Shown here one piece after another: positions 8,957-16,791 of a stretch of 64,000 nucleotides of DNA. Numbering within the stretch: the stretch's first letter is position 1; each line of letters begins with the position of its first letter. The stretch spans positions 82,834 through 146,833 of the forward strand of contig NZ_MQWB01000001.1 in assembly GCF_002257665.1 (NCBI RefSeq), written 5' to 3'. Source of the DNA: Rubricoccus marinus (GTDB lineage Bacteria; Bacteroidota; Rhodothermia; Rhodothermales; Rubricoccaceae). A program made the translations under genes and the position numbers. The notes beneath the pieces are model-generated. The model ran no database searches. It was not told where the DNA came from and was given only the letters and a program-made list of their open reading frames with translations.

Positions 8957-9166
8957 AAAAAAAGAGGACCAGCCCGCAGCCGTGGACGAGAAACCTACTC
9001 GTCTAACACAGTGGGTGCCCGCCGAGCCCTCACGCCTTCCGCGGTCCCCACGCAAGCGTGGGGTGATCCCCGAGGGGAATGCGGCCTGGCAATCAGACCC
9101 TGGAGCGTGGCGCCCGCTTTATTTCTTGTTCAGGTTCCCATACGGTGGCCACGAGCCGGTCCATGG
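8957..9166 (-). ncRNA. ssrS: Candidate 6S RNA
   Basis: The 400-base gap between zapA and rny contains a strongly structured minus-strand segment of about 205-210 nt, the usual size of 6S RNA. The 5' end (complement of 9155-9162) can pair with GCTGGTCC close to the 3' end, giving a closing stem. Inside are a perfect hairpin at 9046-9063 (CCCCACGC/GCGTGGGG), a CCCC-GA-GGGG hairpin just after it and GACGAG/CTCGTC at 8985-9003. The transcript would end in seven U residues (8957-8963). By family knowledge 6S RNA mimics an open promoter and binds RNA polymerase holoenzyme. The zapA-6S-rny order and architecture support the call; a covariance-model search was not possible. Confidence 0.55.
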
Positions 9167-9261
9167 AATATCGCCTACGCCCGTGCGCTGTTCCGCGCCG
9201 CGGCGGCGAAATCCCCGTGCCCTCGCGCCGGGCGGTCGCCTCTGGCGCGCAGAAAAGGCAG

Positions 9262-9279
9262 GCCTCTGGCGCCAGAGGC
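9262..9279. repeat. Iterated-motif palindrome at zapA end
   Basis: An exact GCCTCTGGCGCCAGAGGC abuts the zapA stop codon (9280), in the position of a terminator or processing hairpin before the 6S candidate. Confidence 0.7.
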
Positions 9280-9657
9280 CTATTCGGGCGAGGGCGTGGT
9301 GGCGCCGTCGCCCGAGGTGGGGCGGCGCAGGGCCTCGTCCAGGCGCTTCGAGAGGTCTTTGGCCTCTACTTCCACGCGGGCCCGGAGCTGGTCGATCTCG
9401 GCGCGGGCGGCGAACAGCTCCTCGGCCATCTCCAGCGTGCCGATGATGGCATGCGTGAGGTCGGGCTGGTGCGGGATCCCGCTGCGGATCTGGCGCAAGC
9501 GTCCGTCGACGTACTTCGCGAGGTGCAGCGTGTACGCCTCGTCAGCGGGGGCGACGCGGAGCGGGTAGTCCCGGTCCAGGATGCGCACGCGGATCGAGCG
9601 CAGGGGCGCGTCGCCGTGCGGACTGGGGTTCAGCGAGCGGGGCGGGGTCTCACTCAT
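9280..9657 (-). CDS. zapA: Cell division protein ZapA
   Basis: This 125-residue protein matches ZapA: an N-terminal beta region (SIRVRILDRDYPLRV) followed by a long helix typical of ZapA dimers. ZapA cross-links FtsZ filaments at the division ring in the cytoplasm. The ATG at 9657 overlaps the stop of the upstream coiled-coil gene as ATGA, so the two are translationally coupled. The order after pheT and before rny supports the assignment. The first 18 residues and the last 12 are low-complexity and probably disordered. Confidence 0.88.
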   Translation of the reverse strand: MSETPPRSLNPSPHGDAPLRSIRVRILDRDYPLRVAPADEAYTLHLAKYVDGRLRQIRSGIPHQPDLTHAIIGTLEMAEELFAARAEIDQLRARVEVEAKDLSKRLDEALRRPTSGDGATTPSPE

Positions 9658-9947
9658 CGGCTCTTGTCCAGCTCGGCGGCGAGGGCCGCATCCACGGCGT
9701 CGATAAAGCCTTGGATGGACGCGCGCAGCTCGGCGGGGTCGCGGTCGCCGAGCTGCAGGCCGGGGCCGCTGGCGTCGCCGATCTCGGCCACGCGCTCGGC
9801 CAGCCGGGTGTTCTCCTGCCGCAGCCGGAGGATCTCCTGAACCGCCGCCTCCACGCGCTCGCGCAAGCGCGCGAGGGCGCCCCCGTCGCTCGGCGGCGCG
9901 GGATCTATCGGCGGGGAGGGGGGAGCGGCCTGGCGGTCGGGCTCCAT
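9654..9947 (-). CDS. Small coiled-coil protein, possible ZapB-like partner
   Basis: This 97-residue protein has a Pro-rich N-terminus and then a heptad-patterned helix (RLRERVEAAVQEILRLRQEN, about residues 27-46). It lies directly upstream of zapA with an ATGA overlap. Small coiled-coil proteins next to zapA often act in divisome assembly, so a ZapB-like role is plausible but not shown. The ATG at 9947 is preferred because a TATCTTGC promoter-like box at 9971-9978 lies just upstream of it and overlaps the longer in-frame start. Confidence 0.7.
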   Translation of the reverse strand: MEPDRQAAPPSPPIDPAPPSDGGALARLRERVEAAVQEILRLRQENTRLAERVAEIGDASGPGLQLGDRDPAELRASIQGFIDAVDAALAAELDKSR

Positions 9948-10025
9948 GAGGGGGAGAGCGGCGATCCGCAGCAAGATAGGGCGTGTGACCTCACGTGTTG
10001 CAAGAGGGCCTCTGGCACCAGAGGC

Positions 10026-12578
10026 CTACGCGCGCAGCGTCGCGCCGTGCTGGTGCTCCAGGGTGCGGACGATCTTCTTAACGCGGCCGTCCACCTCCTT
10101 GTCGCGGAGCGTGCGGTCGGCGCCGAAGACGAGCGTGAATGCCGCGCTCTTCTTGCCCGCCTCGATCCGGTCGCCGGTGTAGAGGTCGAACAGGCGCACG
10201 TCCTGAAGCAGCGGCCCGCCGGCGCGGCGGATCGTCTCCGCCAGAGGCCCGACAGGCTGCTCGGCGTCGAGCACGAGCGCGAGGTCGCGGTCGACGGTCG
10301 GGAAGCGCGAGATCGCTTCGTAGCGCGTGAGGCCTCTTGCGGCGACGCGGGCGACGGCGTCCCAGTCGAGTTCGGCGGCGAAGAGCGGCGCGGCGAGGTC
10401 GGCCGCCTCCGCCACCGCATCGCTCACGCGCGCGATCACACCGAGGCGCTGGCCTCTGGCGGAGAGCTCCAGCGCGTAGGCCGTCAGACCCGAGGGCTCG
10501 CGGCGCGGGGTCTCCTCGATGCCGGTCACGCCAGAGGCAGACAGGACGGCCATTACGACGCCCTTGAGGTCGTAGAAGTCGGACGCGCGGGTGGGCGCGT
10601 CCCAGCGCTGCTGCTGTGCGAGCCCCGAGATCGCGAAGGCGAGCGCGGTGTGCTCGGCAAAGCCCTCGACGGGCTGGCTGGCGTCCGTGCTGCGCGCGTA
10701 GACGTGCCCGCTCTCGAAGAGGCGGAGGTCGGACGCGCCGCGCTTCTGGTTGTAGGCCGCGGCGTTGACCAGGCCATGCAGCAGACTCGGGCGCATCGCC
10801 GCGATCTCCTGCGAGATCGGGTTGAGCGTCTCGACGGTCCGCGTTTCCTGCCCGGTCCAGTCGGCGCCCGCGTACCGCTCGGCGGTCTCGGACGGCACGA
10901 GGGAGTTGGTGAACAGCTCGCGGAAGCCCAGCGCGGCGAGTTGTGTTCGCGCAGCCGCGAGAAGCCGCTCGGCCGGGGCCTCTGGCGTGGGCACGAGCGC
11001 GACCGGCGCCGTCCGCGGCGTGGGCACGTTGTCGTAGCCCCAGAGCCGCGCGATCTCTTCGATCACGTCGACCTCGCGCTCCACGTCGGGGCGGAAGGGC
11101 GGGACGACCACGCGGAGCCCGGCGCCAGAGGCGTCCGACGCGGCCTCGGCGACGTGGCCGCTGGCGAAGGCGCCGTCGGCAAAGGCCTGCAACGTGTCCG
11201 CGCCCGATTCCGCCACCTCGAAGCCGATGGCCTGGAGCAGCGTGATCATCTCGTCGTCGGCGATCTCGGCGCCGATCAGCATCCGCGCGCGCTCAGGGCG
11301 CACGGTGACAACGGTCGGCTCGAACCGAACGGGGTTCTCGTCGATGGCGCCAGAGGCGACCGTTCCGCCGCCCACCTCGGCGATCAGCGCGGCGGCGCGA
11401 GAGGCCGCACGCACCTGAGCGGTTGGGTCCACGCCGCGCTCGAAGCGGTAGCTGGCGTCGGTCTGCATGCTCAGCGCCTTTGCCGCGCTGCGGATGCGCG
11501 CGGGGTCGAAGTACGCGCTCTCGATCAGCACGTCGGTTGTGCTATCAGAGACTTCGGAGTTGGCGGCGCCCATTACGCCGGCCACGGCCACAGGCCGCTC
11601 CTTGTCGCAGATGAGCAGCGTGCCCTCGGGGAGTTCGCGCTCCACGTCGTCCAGCGTGGTCACCTTCTCGCCGGCTCGACTCGCGCGGACCCGGATGGTA
11701 TCGCCCGCGATGTGCGCGAGGTCGAACGCGTGGAGCGGCTGGCCCATCTCGTGGAGCACGAAGTTGGTCACGTCCACCACGTTGTTGATCGGGCGCACGC
11801 CGATGGCCTCCAGCCGCTCGCGGAGCCAGTCCGGGCTGGGCGCGACGGTCACGCCCGTCACGAGCATCGCCGCGTAGCGGGCGCATCCGTCTGTGTCCTC
11901 GATCTCGACCGTGATGCGCTCATTGACCTCGCCAGAGGCCTCTGGCGTGTCGACTTGGGGAAGCGTCAGAACCGTGTCGGTCAGCGCCGCCACGTCGCGG
12001 GCGACGCCGATGTGGCTGGCCGCGTCGGGCCGGTTGGGCGTGAGCGCGATGTCGTAGACGATGTCGCCGGGGAGCGCGATGACCTCCGCCAGAGGCGTAC
12101 CGGGAGTGGCGTCGGTGTCAAGCACGAGGATGCCGTCGTGGTCGTCTCCGAGGCCGAGCTCGTCCTCGGCGCAGATCATCCCGAAGGATACCTCGCCGCG
12201 GATCTTGCCCTTTTTGATCGTCACCGGCGTCGGCTCTCCCGTCTCGCGGTCGGGCAGCATGAGCACAGTCCCGACGGTCGCGACCGGCACCATCTGGCCC
12301 GCGGCCACGTTTGGCGCGCCGCACACGATCTGGACGGGCTCGCTCTCGCCAGAGGCCTCTGGCGAGCCGCCGATGTCGACGGTGCAGACGCGCAGGCGGT
12401 CCGCGTTCGGGTGCTGCTCCGCCGTCAGCACGCGCCCGACGACGACGCCGTCCAACGAGGGGCCGGAGACCTCCATGCCGTCGACTTCGAGGCCCGCCAT
12501 CGTGAGCAGGTCCGAGAGCGCCTCTGGCGAGAGATCAGGCTGGACGTAGTCCTTGAGCCAGTTGAGAGATAGGTACAT
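10026..12578 (-). CDS. pheT: Phenylalanyl-tRNA synthetase beta subunit
   Basis: This 850-residue protein is the beta chain of the alpha2-beta2 synthetase that charges tRNA-Phe. It opens with MYLSLNWLKDYV and an EMAP-type tRNA-binding domain (about residues 40-150). B3/B4 editing, B5 and catalytic-like core domains follow. The C-terminal anticodon-binding FDX-ACB domain ends near ISRFPTVDRDLALVLDA and beyond. The gene carries about 12 exact copies of the iterated nonamer, including two in-frame CGCCAGAGGCCTCTGGCG palindromes (11930, 12347) that insert PEASG into surface linkers. It lies downstream of pheS, separated by a 67-base inverted heptamer array. Confidence 0.95.
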   Translation of the reverse strand: MYLSLNWLKDYVQPDLSPEALSDLLTMAGLEVDGMEVSGPSLDGVVVGRVLTAEQHPNADRLRVCTVDIGGSPEASGESEPVQIVCGAPNVAAGQMVPVATVGTVLMLPDRETGEPTPVTIKKGKIRGEVSFGMICAEDELGLGDDHDGILVLDTDATPGTPLAEVIALPGDIVYDIALTPNRPDAASHIGVARDVAALTDTVLTLPQVDTPEASGEVNERITVEIEDTDGCARYAAMLVTGVTVAPSPDWLRERLEAIGVRPINNVVDVTNFVLHEMGQPLHAFDLAHIAGDTIRVRASRAGEKVTTLDDVERELPEGTLLICDKERPVAVAGVMGAANSEVSDSTTDVLIESAYFDPARIRSAAKALSMQTDASYRFERGVDPTAQVRAASRAAALIAEVGGGTVASGAIDENPVRFEPTVVTVRPERARMLIGAEIADDEMITLLQAIGFEVAESGADTLQAFADGAFASGHVAEAASDASGAGLRVVVPPFRPDVEREVDVIEEIARLWGYDNVPTPRTAPVALVPTPEAPAERLLAAARTQLAALGFRELFTNSLVPSETAERYAGADWTGQETRTVETLNPISQEIAAMRPSLLHGLVNAAAYNQKRGASDLRLFESGHVYARSTDASQPVEGFAEHTALAFAISGLAQQQRWDAPTRASDFYDLKGVVMAVLSASGVTGIEETPRREPSGLTAYALELSARGQRLGVIARVSDAVAEAADLAAPLFAAELDWDAVARVAARGLTRYEAISRFPTVDRDLALVLDAEQPVGPLAETIRRAGGPLLQDVRLFDLYTGDRIEAGKKSAAFTLVFGADRTLRDKEVDGRVKKIVRTLEHQHGATLRA
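11930..11947. repeat. Inverse palindrome of iterated motif inside pheT
   Basis: An exact CGCCAGAGGCCTCTGGCG is read in frame as PEASG within pheT. A second copy lies at 12347-12364 in the same gene. Confidence 0.85.
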
Positions 12579-12579
12579 A

Positions 12580-12644
12580 GGTACGGGGTACTGGGTACGA
12601 GGTCAGAGTCGCAGCCGTACCGCGTACCCTGTACCTCGTACCAC
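12580..12644. repeat. Inverted heptamer arrays between pheS and pheT
   Basis: Units GGTACGG, GGTACTG, GGTACGA (12580-12600) are followed by GTAC-centred units at exactly 7-base spacing (GTAC at 12617, 12624, 12631 and 12638). The second arm is the reverse complement of the first in pattern, so a long hairpin can form in the pheS-pheT message. The array almost touches the pheS stop and the pheT start. Confidence 0.75.
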
Positions 12645-12645
12645 G

Positions 12646-13698
12646 TCAGAACTGACGGAGGAAGCGCTGGTCGTTCTCGTAGTAGAGCCGGATGTCGTCC
12701 ACGTCGTAGCGGATCTGCGCCATGCGCTCGACGCCCATGCCGAAGGCGTAGCCGGTGTACCGCTCGCTGTCGATGCCGACGGAGTCCAGCACGTTGGGGT
12801 CCACCATGCCGCAGCCGAGGATCTCGAGCCAGCGCCCGCCGCCGGGGAGAGACTCGTCCTCCCACCACACGTCGACCTCGGCCGAGGGCTCGGTGAAGGG
12901 GAAGAAGCTGGGGCGGAAGCGCATCTTCGGTTCGCCGCCGAAAAACGCCCGCGCGAAGGCGAAGATGACCGCCTTGAGGTCTGCGAAGCTCACGCCCTCA
13001 TCGATCACCAGGCCCTCCACCTGGTGGAACATGAAGTAGCTCTTGAAGCTCACCGCCTCGTTGCGGAACACGCGGCCGGGCGCGATCACGCGGATGGGCG
13101 GCCCACCGCCGGAGCGCACGGCCTCCTCCATCACGCGCACCTGGACCGGCGACGTGTGCGTGCGCAGCACGATGCCACGTCCCTCTGGCGCCGGCGGCTC
13201 CAGGAAGAACGTGTCCTGCATGTCGCGCGCCGGGTGGTTCGCCGGGAAGTTGAGCGCGCTGAAGTTGTGCCAGTCGTCCTCGATCTCGGGGCCTCTGGCG
13301 ACCGCGAAGCCGAACTGCGCGAAGATGTCCTGGATGGACTCCAGCGTCTGGGTCAGCGGGTGCAGCGAGCCCGGCGCCAGAGGCGCGGGGATGCGGCCGG
13401 GCAGCGTGAGGTCGAGGTCGGTCGCCTCGGCACTCGCGCCAGAGGCCGCGCTCTGCATCTCGTCCAGGCGCGCCTCGGCGCTCTGCCGCAGCGCGTTGAG
13501 CTTCTGGCCGACGGCACGGCGGGCCTCGGGCGGCACGCTGCCGATCTTGCCGAAGAGCGCCGTCACGGCGCCAGCTTTGCGCCCGAGAAAGCGGACGCGG
13601 AAGGCTTCGGCCTCGTCGCCAGAGGCGAGCGGCGCGGCGTCGATCTCAGCCTGGAGGGCGTCGATCTCGGCGTCGAGAGGGGTGGCGGTGTCGGACAT
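12646..13698 (-). CDS. pheS: Phenylalanyl-tRNA synthetase alpha subunit
   Basis: This 350-residue protein is the catalytic alpha chain of phenylalanyl-tRNA synthetase. An N-terminal coiled-coil arm (residues 1-100) precedes the class II core. Motif 2 is visible in [19 protein letters not shown] and motif 3 in [15 protein letters not shown]. The ATG at 13698 (MSDTATP) is preferred because the upstream in-frame extension is made of iterated motif and heptamer sequence. The gene precedes pheT and follows rplT, with its own terminator region before it. It is a conserved housekeeping block. Confidence 0.95.
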   Translation of the reverse strand: MSDTATPLDAEIDALQAEIDAAPLASGDEAEAFRVRFLGRKAGAVTALFGKIGSVPPEARRAVGQKLNALRQSAEARLDEMQSAASGASAEATDLDLTLPGRIPAPLAPGSLHPLTQTLESIQDIFAQFGFAVARGPEIEDDWHNFSALNFPANHPARDMQDTFFLEPPAPEGRGIVLRTHTSPVQVRVMEEAVRSGGGPPIRVIAPGRVFRNEAVSFKSYFMFHQVEGLVIDEGVSFADLKAVIFAFARAFFGGEPKMRFRPSFFPFTEPSAEVDVWWEDESLPGGGRWLEILGCGMVDPNVLDSVGIDSERYTGYAFGMGVERMAQIRYDVDDIRLYYENDQRFLRQF

Positions 13699-13736
13699 GA
13701 TGCGGGATCCGGAATGCGTGAGGGCAGCGGCGCCGA

Positions 13737-13754
13737 GCCTCTGGCGCCAGAGGC
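13737..13754. repeat. Iterated-motif palindrome upstream of pheS
   Basis: An exact GCCTCTGGCGCCAGAGGC lies in the 276-base spacer between rplT and pheS. The same spacer holds a degenerate CTCCGCCC...CGGGC repeat (13791-13823), with a similar copy at 13786-13825 versus 53619-53650, and the heptamers at 13888. Confidence 0.7.
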
Positions 13755-13887
13755 CTCCGACGGGCGGGGTCGCATCCTGAAACGCAACCCGCTCCGCCCG
13801 CTGGCGCGGGCGCCTCCGCAAGGGAAGGCATCGAGGCGTGGGGTCGAGTCTCGCTCTGCTACGCGTGCGGCGCCAGAGGCTCCCGTA

Positions 13888-13908
13888 CGCATCACGCATT
13901 ACGCATCT
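13888..13908. repeat. Heptamer array, CGCATCA family
   Basis: Three 7-base units, CGCATCA, CGCATTA and CGCATCT, repeat the family seen at 141-175, 13.7 kb away. They lie just downstream of the rplT terminator. Confidence 0.75.
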
Positions 13909-13914
13909 GACCCC

Positions 13915-13952
13915 GAAACAAAAACTCCCGCCAGACCGAGGTCGGGCGGGAG
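13915..13952 (-). terminator. Rho-independent terminator after rplT
   Basis: On the minus strand CTCCCGCC pairs with GGCGGGAG (13925-13952) and is followed by TTTTTGTTT (complement of 13915-13924). It sits 23 bases after the rplT stop and separates infC-rpmI-rplT from pheS-pheT. Confidence 0.88.
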
Positions 13953-13974
13953 CGGGCAGATCGAGACGGAGGCG

Positions 13975-14319
13975 CTAGGCCGCCATCTCGACCACAGCCT
14001 TAAAGGCTTCCTTGTCGCGGACCGCGAGGTCCGCGAGGACCTTCCGGTTGAGAGGGACGTCAGCCTTTTTGAGGCCGGCGATCAGACGCGAGTACGTCGT
14101 GCCGTGGACGCGGGCGCCAGCATTGATGCGGGCGATCCACAGGCGCCGGAACGTGCGCTTGCGGGCGCGACGGTCACGGTAGGCGTACTGCATCCCCTTC
14201 TCGACGGAGTGCTTGGCAACGGTGTAGACGTTGCTGCGGCGGCCCCAGTAGCCTTTCGCCTGCTTCAAGAGCTTGCGGCGACGGCGACGGGAAGCCACGA
14301 GATTTCGTGCGCGTGGCAT
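13975..14319 (-). CDS. rplT: 50S ribosomal protein L20
   Basis: This 114-residue basic protein is L20, which binds 23S rRNA early in 50S assembly. The N-terminal [20 protein letters not shown] extension and the [16 protein letters not shown] core are diagnostic. L20 is known in several bacteria to repress its own operon by binding the mRNA upstream of rpmI-rplT. The genes follow infC and rpmI in the canonical order, and a strong terminator lies just after the stop. Confidence 0.97.
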   Translation of the reverse strand: MPRARNLVASRRRRRKLLKQAKGYWGRRSNVYTVAKHSVEKGMQYAYRDRRARKRTFRRLWIARINAGARVHGTTYSRLIAGLKKADVPLNRKVLADLAVRDKEAFKAVVEMAA

Positions 14320-14414
14320 TTTGGTTCTCCTGGTTGGGGGTGGGATTCACGCCACGGACGGGTGTCCTGGCGCGAGGGGAAAAACGGGCGGAAGGCCCAG
14401 CCTCTGGCGTCCGC

Positions 14415-14609
14415 TTAGGACGCGAGGAGCCGCTCCATGCGCTTCTGATCGACCTTCGAGACGAGCGTGCTGTCGCGGAGGTCGCGCTTACGCTTGGGCG
14501 ACTTCTTGGTCAGAATGTGGCTGGTAAAGGCCTTCATCCGCTTGATGCGGCCCGTCCCGGTGCGCTTGAATCGCTTCTTGGCACCGCTGTTGGTCTTCAT
14601 CTTGGGCAT
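14415..14609 (-). CDS. rpmI: 50S ribosomal protein L35
   Basis: This 64-residue basic protein is L35, recognisable from [15 protein letters not shown] and the [12 protein letters not shown] region. The ATG at 14609 gives the family length of about 64-66 residues; the longer in-frame extension is non-homologous. It lies between infC and rplT as in most bacteria. A stem-loop in the infC-rpmI spacer may regulate it. Confidence 0.96.
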   Translation of the reverse strand: MPKMKTNSGAKKRFKRTGTGRIKRMKAFTSHILTKKSPKRKRDLRDSTLVSKVDQKRMERLLAS

Positions 14610-14653
14610 AATCGGGGTGCCCCGGGGGGCGCTTAAACGTGGGCCTTTCGGAC

Positions 14654-14686
14654 AAAACGGCCGCCCGAGCACGAGGCACGGGCGGC
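14654..14686 (-). promoter_or_regulatory. Hairpin attenuator in infC-rpmI spacer
   Basis: GCCGCCCG (14660-14667) pairs with CGGGCGGC (14679-14686), and the minus strand then reads CGTTTTG. The structure lies about 50 bases before rpmI. It resembles a leaky terminator or an L20 autoregulatory leader, so part of the infC transcripts may stop here. Confidence 0.5.
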
Positions 14687-14806
14687 ACAGATCGAGCGGC
14701 AAAACTAGAGGTGCGCGTCGCGCGAGAGGCGCAGGCGGCGCATCTTCACGCGCTATTGAGCCTCTGGCGAGAAACGAGAGCGCTTCTGGCGCCAGAGGCG
14801 GGCCTG

Positions 14807-15406
14807 CTAGTCCTCGTCGGAGGAGGGCGCGGGCTTGCTGCCTCCGGCTTTCTTCTTCTCCGGCGCGAGCATCATCGTCATGCGGCGGCCCTCCATCGTG
14901 GGGGCCTGGTCCATCTTCGAGATGTCCGCGAGGTCCTCGGTGAACCGCTCCAGGATGTCGAGGCCCTGGTCCTTGTAGATGATGTCACGTCCGCGGAACT
15001 GAACCCACGCCTTGACCTTGTGACCCTCTTCCAAGAACTCGCGCGCGTGCTTGGTCTTGAAATCGTAGTCGTGGTCGTCCGTACGGGGACGGAAGCGGAT
15101 TTCCTTCAGTTCGCCCTGCTTCGCCTGCTTTTTCCGCTGCTCCTTCAGCTTTTTCTGCTGCTCGTAGCGGTACTTCCCGAAGTCCATGATCTTGGCGACG
15201 GGCGGATCCGCGTTGGGCGAGATCTCGACGAGGTCCATGCCTCGGTTCTGGGCGATCTCGATGGCCTGCGCGAGCGGCAAGACACCGACCTGACCCTCTC
15301 CGTCGGCGATAACGCGCACGGTGTGGGCCTGGATCTGATCGTTGATGGGGGTCTGCGGCTCGCGGCGGCGGGGCTGCGGCTTGGAGCGTCTACGGCGGGC
15401 TATGAT
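14807..15406 (-). CDS. infC: Translation initiation factor IF-3
   Basis: IF-3 binds the 30S subunit and rejects non-AUG or wrong start complexes. The core matches the family: [44 protein letters not shown], then a linker helix rich in Lys and the C-terminal domain. The start is placed at an ATC codon (15406), immediately followed by ATA, because infC genes often use AUU/AUC/AUA for IF-3 autoregulation. A TATTTA box at 15458-15463 would put the transcript start downstream of the only conventional in-frame start, a GTG at 15472. The alternative GTG adds 22 residues that include the iterated motif. The C-terminal tail (KPAPSSDED) is acidic. Confidence 0.9.
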   Translation of the reverse strand: MIARRRRSKPQPRRREPQTPINDQIQAHTVRVIADGEGQVGVLPLAQAIEIAQNRGMDLVEISPNADPPVAKIMDFGKYRYEQQKKLKEQRKKQAKQGELKEIRFRPRTDDHDYDFKTKHAREFLEEGHKVKAWVQFRGRDIIYKDQGLDILERFTEDLADISKMDQAPTMEGRRMTMMLAPEKKKAGGSKPAPSSDED

Positions 15407-15646
15407 GCTGCGGGGTTGGTGAGAAAAGCTGGGCGCCAGAGGCGGCTGTGTCTCCTGTAAATAGGGCGCCACGCTTCAACCTACGCCCCTAGACCGAACA
15501 GGTGCCCGATCCAGACCAGTTCGGCTCGATTTCGTCCGGTCTGCGCCAGAGGCCGGGGCCGCGTGCCCGCGCGGAGGCCTCTGGCGAGGGAGCGCGGTGC
15601 GAGGAAAGAGCCCCGCGTGAGGTCGTGGAAACGGCCGTGCGGCGTG

Positions 15647-15654
15647 TAGCTTGG
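15647..15654 (+). promoter_or_regulatory. Promoter box abutting csaA-like start
   Basis: TAGCTTGG fits the Bacteroidota-type TAnnTTTG element with one change. Its first T is 11 bases before the ATG at 15658, implying a leaderless message. Confidence 0.5.
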
Positions 15655-15657
15655 CGC

Positions 15658-15948
15658 ATGGACTTTACCGCATTCCCCCTCCGCATCGGCACCGTCACCG
15701 AGGCCGTTGCCGCCGCCGACGCGCTCCGCCTGACCATCGATTTGGGCGGGGACACCCGCCACGCCATCGCGCGGATCACCGAGCGCTACGGCCCCGACGA
15801 TCTCATCGGCCGCCAGGTCGTCATCGTGCTAGACCCGCCCGGCGCGGCCTCTGGCGAGGTCATCGTCCTCGCGGCCGTGAGCGCGACCGAGGGCGCCGTG
15901 CTGCTCCGCCCCGACGCCCCCGTCCCCAACGGCACGGCCGTCGTGTGA
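15658..15948 (+). CDS. csaA: CsaA-like tRNA-binding domain protein
   Basis: This 96-residue protein is a stand-alone EMAP/Trbp111-type OB-fold, like CsaA and the C-terminus of methionyl-tRNA synthetase. The pattern FPLRIGTVTEA, LTIDLGG and ITERYGPDDLIGRQVV and the closing RPDAPVPNGT are typical of CsaA. It is expected to be a cytoplasmic homodimer that binds tRNA; a secretion-chaperone role was proposed for the Bacillus protein. It is slightly shorter than CsaA's usual 110. The upstream in-frame extension contains motif repeats and is rejected. Confidence 0.85.
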   Translation: MDFTAFPLRIGTVTEAVAAADALRLTIDLGGDTRHAIARITERYGPDDLIGRQVVIVLDPPGAASGEVIVLAAVSATEGAVLLRPDAPVPNGTAVV

Positions 15949-16024
15949 GGTGCGTGCGCCGCATAGGAGCATGACTCGGTGCGGCCGCGCTTCCTGTACT
16001 CCATGTCTCCCACCGCCTCTCTCC

Positions 16025-16714
16025 ATGCGACGCCTTCTCACTCTCGCCGTCCTTTTTGCCGCAGGTAGCGTCGCCTCTGGCGCCCACGCCCAGGTCGGCG
16101 TGGACTTCACGCTCGGTCCCGTGGTCTCGTGGCCGGGGGACGTGCAGGGCTTCACCTTCGACCCGGACGATCCCGAGATCGACCCGTCCCAGATGCAGAC
16201 GTACGAGTTCAAGCCAACGGTGGGCTTCGAAGCCGGCCTGGGCCTGATCGTCATGCCGAAAAATGTGGGAGTGCGGCTCGGCGTGCATTACCTCAACACG
16301 TCAGCCGTGTTCGACGAGCAAGGTGGCTCCTTCGAGCGCGACGCCTTCGAGGCCAACTTTGTAACGCTGCAAGCGGACCTCCGCGTCGGCAAGCGCGTTG
16401 GCCCGGCGACGCTGTACGCGTTTGGCGGCCCCGAACTCCGCTTTCTGGTAGACCTCTCCGATGAGGACGTGACGTTCGCGAGCGTCCGCGAGACCTCCGA
16501 ACTGCTCAGCACGGCCGCCAAGTTCGGCGCGGGCGTGACGCTCAACGTCTTCGGCACCAAGTTCGGTCCCAAGGTCAGCTACGCGCTCGGCCTCTCGGAC
16601 GTGGAAAGCGGTGACGTGATTGTGGACAACGGCACGGACGAGATCGCGCTCCGCCTCCCCGACGGCTACGGGCTGGACACGCTCCTCTTCGGCATCGTCA
16701 TCGGCGGCCGGTAG
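16025..16714 (+). CDS. Outer-membrane beta-barrel protein
   Basis: This 229-residue protein has a signal peptide (residues 1-23, ending AHAQ) followed by alternating amphipathic strands of an eight-to-ten-stranded barrel, of the porin-family/OmpX-like type. Gly/Tyr/Phe-rich strands such as TLYAFGGPELRF and the end GIVIGGR fit an outer-membrane barrel. The ATG at 16025 is chosen because it begins the signal peptide. The iterated motif contributes the VASGAHAQ part of the signal. Substrate unknown. Confidence 0.75.
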   Translation: MRRLLTLAVLFAAGSVASGAHAQVGVDFTLGPVVSWPGDVQGFTFDPDDPEIDPSQMQTYEFKPTVGFEAGLGLIVMPKNVGVRLGVHYLNTSAVFDEQGGSFERDAFEANFVTLQADLRVGKRVGPATLYAFGGPELRFLVDLSDEDVTFASVRETSELLSTAAKFGAGVTLNVFGTKFGPKVSYALGLSDVESGDVIVDNGTDEIALRLPDGYGLDTLLFGIVIGGR

Positions 16715-16791
16715 CCTCTGGCGGCGCGAGGGGCGCGGCGTAACGGCGCGAGGCGTCGGCCTACCTTGTGCGCCATCCTTCTGGCTTCGCC

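Noticed and set aside
9043-9071. CRISPR array
   Set aside because: Only one repeat-like unit exists, with no spacers and no cas genes. It is kept as a finding about RNA structure only.
9711-12572. A 953-codon plus-strand open frame opposite pheT
   Set aside because: It is a shadow of the pheT codons, with no homology-like motif and no start context.
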